Part shown: in pieces, positions 62,742-64,000 of the stretch
Numbering within the stretch: the first letter of the stretch is position 1
Layout of the letters: each line of letters opens with the position of its first letter
NCBI RefSeq assembly: GCF_003576315.1
Contig: NZ_QWFZ01000006.1
Span: 62,001-126,000 of the forward strand
Length of the DNA: 64,000 nt
Reading direction: 5' to 3'
Source: Henriciella mobilis
Lineage (GTDB): Bacteria > Pseudomonadota > Alphaproteobacteria > Caulobacterales > Hyphomonadaceae
Notes under the pieces: model-generated
Seen by the model: the letters and a program-made list of their open reading frames with translations, nothing else
What the model was told of the DNA's origin: nothing
Databases searched by the model: none
Position numbers and translations under genes: made by a program

Positions 62742-63211
62742 GAAAGGCGGATGCGGGTCTGGAGCGGGCCTGCGCCATTCGTGTTTGACGGTGCGATCAT
62801 GTCGGCAGGCAGCTGGCGGCCGAGCGGGCTGATCGAGGCCATCATCACATGCGCCGTGGTGTCGAATTCGCGATAGTCGCAGGTCAGCTCGACACCCGCC
62901 GGGATGTCCATCAGGGCATAGCCAGCATCAATGCCGGAGAAGTCGGTATTCGGCGTCTCGCTATGGTTCATGTAGCGCCCTTCATCGCCGTCCAGGATGC
63001 AGACGGAGGTGTCATAGGGCGGGATGTAGGTGTAGCGCTTCAGGAAATCCGACAGCCGCTCATCGGAATCGGAAAAGCTGTCGAGCGAGATCATCCGGTC
63101 GATGCGCGGGTCGAAGCGCCAGATGAGCTGGCCGCGTTTGATGGATTCACGGGCGTAAACGCCGAGGCCTTCGATTTCGGAGGCGGCGAGGTAGCAGGGC
63201 ACCAGCATCAT
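62738..63211 (-). CDS. SET-domain protein (putative lysine methyltransferase)
   Basis: The 157-residue protein is essentially one SET domain: EIEGLGVYARESIKRGQLIW, then YMNHSETPNTDF with the NHS motif, and the end ELTCDYREFD, equivalent to the eukaryotic ELxxDY block. SET enzymes use S-adenosylmethionine to methylate lysine. The post-SET cysteines are absent. A few bacteria carry such small SET proteins; target unknown. Confidence 0.85.
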   Translation of the reverse strand: MMLVPCYLAASEIEGLGVYARESIKRGQLIWRFDPRIDRMISLDSFSDSDERLSDFLKRYTYIPPYDTSVCILDGDEGRYMNHSETPNTDFSGIDAGYALMDIPAGVELTCDYREFDTTAHVMMASISPLGRQLPADMIAPSNTNGAGPLQTRIRLS

Positions 63212-63411
63212 GGCCGGGCAGGCTCCTGAAAGGCCGGGTCGCCGCCCGGAAGTGGATCAGGGTTTTGCCCGCGCTGGCGTCGCGCAATTGAGCTAGATGC
63301 TCTCTATTCAGGAATATTCAAGTTAAATGTTTGGAGAGGGCCGCTTCAGGAAAAATGCACCGCGTTCCTGCGGCTTGGCCTTCGGTGGGAGAGCAAACGG
63401 GCTGGTCGCGT

Positions 63412-63870
63412 TCAGAACCGCCTGAACGGTTTCGGGGCCGCCGTCGCGGTGGCGGTGGCGACGAGCTTGCCGTCCGGGTTCAGGCAGCGGGCTTCGGAAA
63501 AGCAGACGGTCTTGCCGAATTTCAGGATTTGCGCCTCGACCCGCGCCGGCCCGACGAAGAGCGGGGCGAGGTAGGAGACTTTCATCTCCAGCGTCGGGGC
63601 CGTCATGGTAACGTTGGAGGCAATGATGATGGCGGTCGAAATCGCTTCGTCGAGCATCGCTGCGATAAAGCCACCCTGGATGGCGCCGGTCGGATTGGCG
63701 AAGCTCTCATCGGCCACGAAATCGACGACGATACGCTGCTCGTCCTGGTTCACCTCGACAAGGTGCATGCCAAGCGTATCCGAACAGGCCGGACGCTTCT
63801 TTGAGTTCTGGAAACGCGCCAGCATCTCGGCGTCGCTGAGGCGCGGCTTTTCCTGACGGGTCTCTGCCAA
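63412..63870 (-). CDS. PaaI-family thioesterase (hotdog fold)
   Basis: The 152-residue protein has the hotdog fold with the PaaI active-site pattern NPTGAIQGGFIAAMLDEAIS, where the Asp of LDEA is catalytic. It should hydrolyse short or aromatic acyl-CoA. It starts at TTG three codons or so after the stop of the next gene upstream (gap of two bases); an ATG at 63825 is the alternative. It is the second gene of a leftward unit. Confidence 0.85.
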   Translation of the reverse strand: MAETRQEKPRLSDAEMLARFQNSKKRPACSDTLGMHLVEVNQDEQRIVVDFVADESFANPTGAIQGGFIAAMLDEAISTAIIIASNVTMTAPTLEMKVSYLAPLFVGPARVEAQILKFGKTVCFSEARCLNPDGKLVATATATAAPKPFRRF

Positions 63871-63872
63871 GA

Positions 63873-64000
63873 CTATTTCCGGCGGAACGCGTCGATATTG
63901 ACCACCGTCCCGGCGCCCTGGTCACCCGATGCACGCTTGGCCTCTTCCGGCTGATGCGCGGGCTCATCGGCGGCGGCCGGCGCCACCACGTCCTGGCCGG
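63873..64000 (-). CDS. C-terminus of a gene cut by the right edge
   Basis: On the minus strand an open frame enters from the right edge and ends at TAG at 63875-63873. Its visible part is Ala/Pro/Glu-rich and ends GTVVNIDAFRRK. It lies two bases before the PaaI gene. The family cannot be told from 41 residues. Confidence 0.55.
   Translation of the reverse strand, partial: GQDVVAPAAADEPAHQPEEAKRASGDQGAGTVVNIDAFRRK

Noticed and set aside
63212-63411. Hidden small gene between the SET and PaaI genes
   Set aside because: Only frames of about ten codons or antisense shadows are present, with no convincing ribosome site.

Overview
The window is high-GC, densely packed, tRNA-free chromosomal DNA from an alphaproteobacterium, most likely Caulobacterales (Hyphomonadaceae-like). 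That placement is inferred from the gene set: an N-terminally extended PstA/PstC pair, a class I (archaeal-type) lysyl-tRNA synthetase, a fused indolepyruvate:ferredoxin oxidoreductase, a DUF4169 gene near fumC, many TTG starts and many small lipoproteins. No phage, IS transposase, CRISPR array, rRNA or tRNA was seen. No gene-free stretch exceeds about 210 bp.

Layout. 1-10.8 kb is phosphate and translation biology: a cut-off PhoD phosphatase, an RluD-type pseudouridine synthase, alanine dehydrogenase, then a leftward block phoR - RluA-type synthase - (PHO box) - pstC - pstA - pstB - phoU - phoB without pstS. 11-16.9 kb is a rightward RND efflux operon (outer membrane factor, adaptor, permease), followed by an M13 peptidase. 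19-24.3 kb holds a DUF1801 protein, a small exported protein, an MDR oxidoreductase, a thiolase, a serine hydrolase that seems to start at ATT, and an Lrp regulator divergent from a fused indolepyruvate:ferredoxin oxidoreductase (24.5-27.9 kb). 28-31.5 kb has class I LysRS, a diguanylate cyclase, and the iron-storage pair bfd/bfr with a Fur-like operator. 31.5-42.3 kb is mixed metabolism (GST, hydrolase, SCP2, acyl-CoA carboxylase beta subunit, DUF4349 lipoprotein, RsuA-type synthase, GNAT, MFS, a secreted MORN protein, sterol desaturase).

42.36-42.92 kb is the most unusual part: a lone GIY-YIG endonuclease gene between perfect 37-bp inverted repeats, each an imperfect hairpin. Solo, diverged copies lie just downstream and at 27.9-28.0 kb. 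This looks like a minimal mobile or repeat-propagating unit with non-autonomous derivatives.

42.9-53.9 kb carries UvrD/PcrA helicase, an apparently leaderless ArsR-SRPBCC-DUF4287 operon, a Rieske-ThDP fusion enzyme, an enoyl-CoA hydratase, an Old Yellow Enzyme and lipoproteins. 53.9-59.8 kb has DUF4169, a SulP transporter, an SDR, and a three-gene toxin-antitoxin operon next to fumC: an HTH-CcdA fusion, CcdB and an unknown third protein, with a 41-bp nested palindromic operator. 59.9-64 kb has an OmpA-like lipoprotein, ferrochelatase, an L7/L12-like membrane protein, a RusA-like nuclease, MAPEG, SET and PaaI proteins, and a cut-off gene at the right edge.
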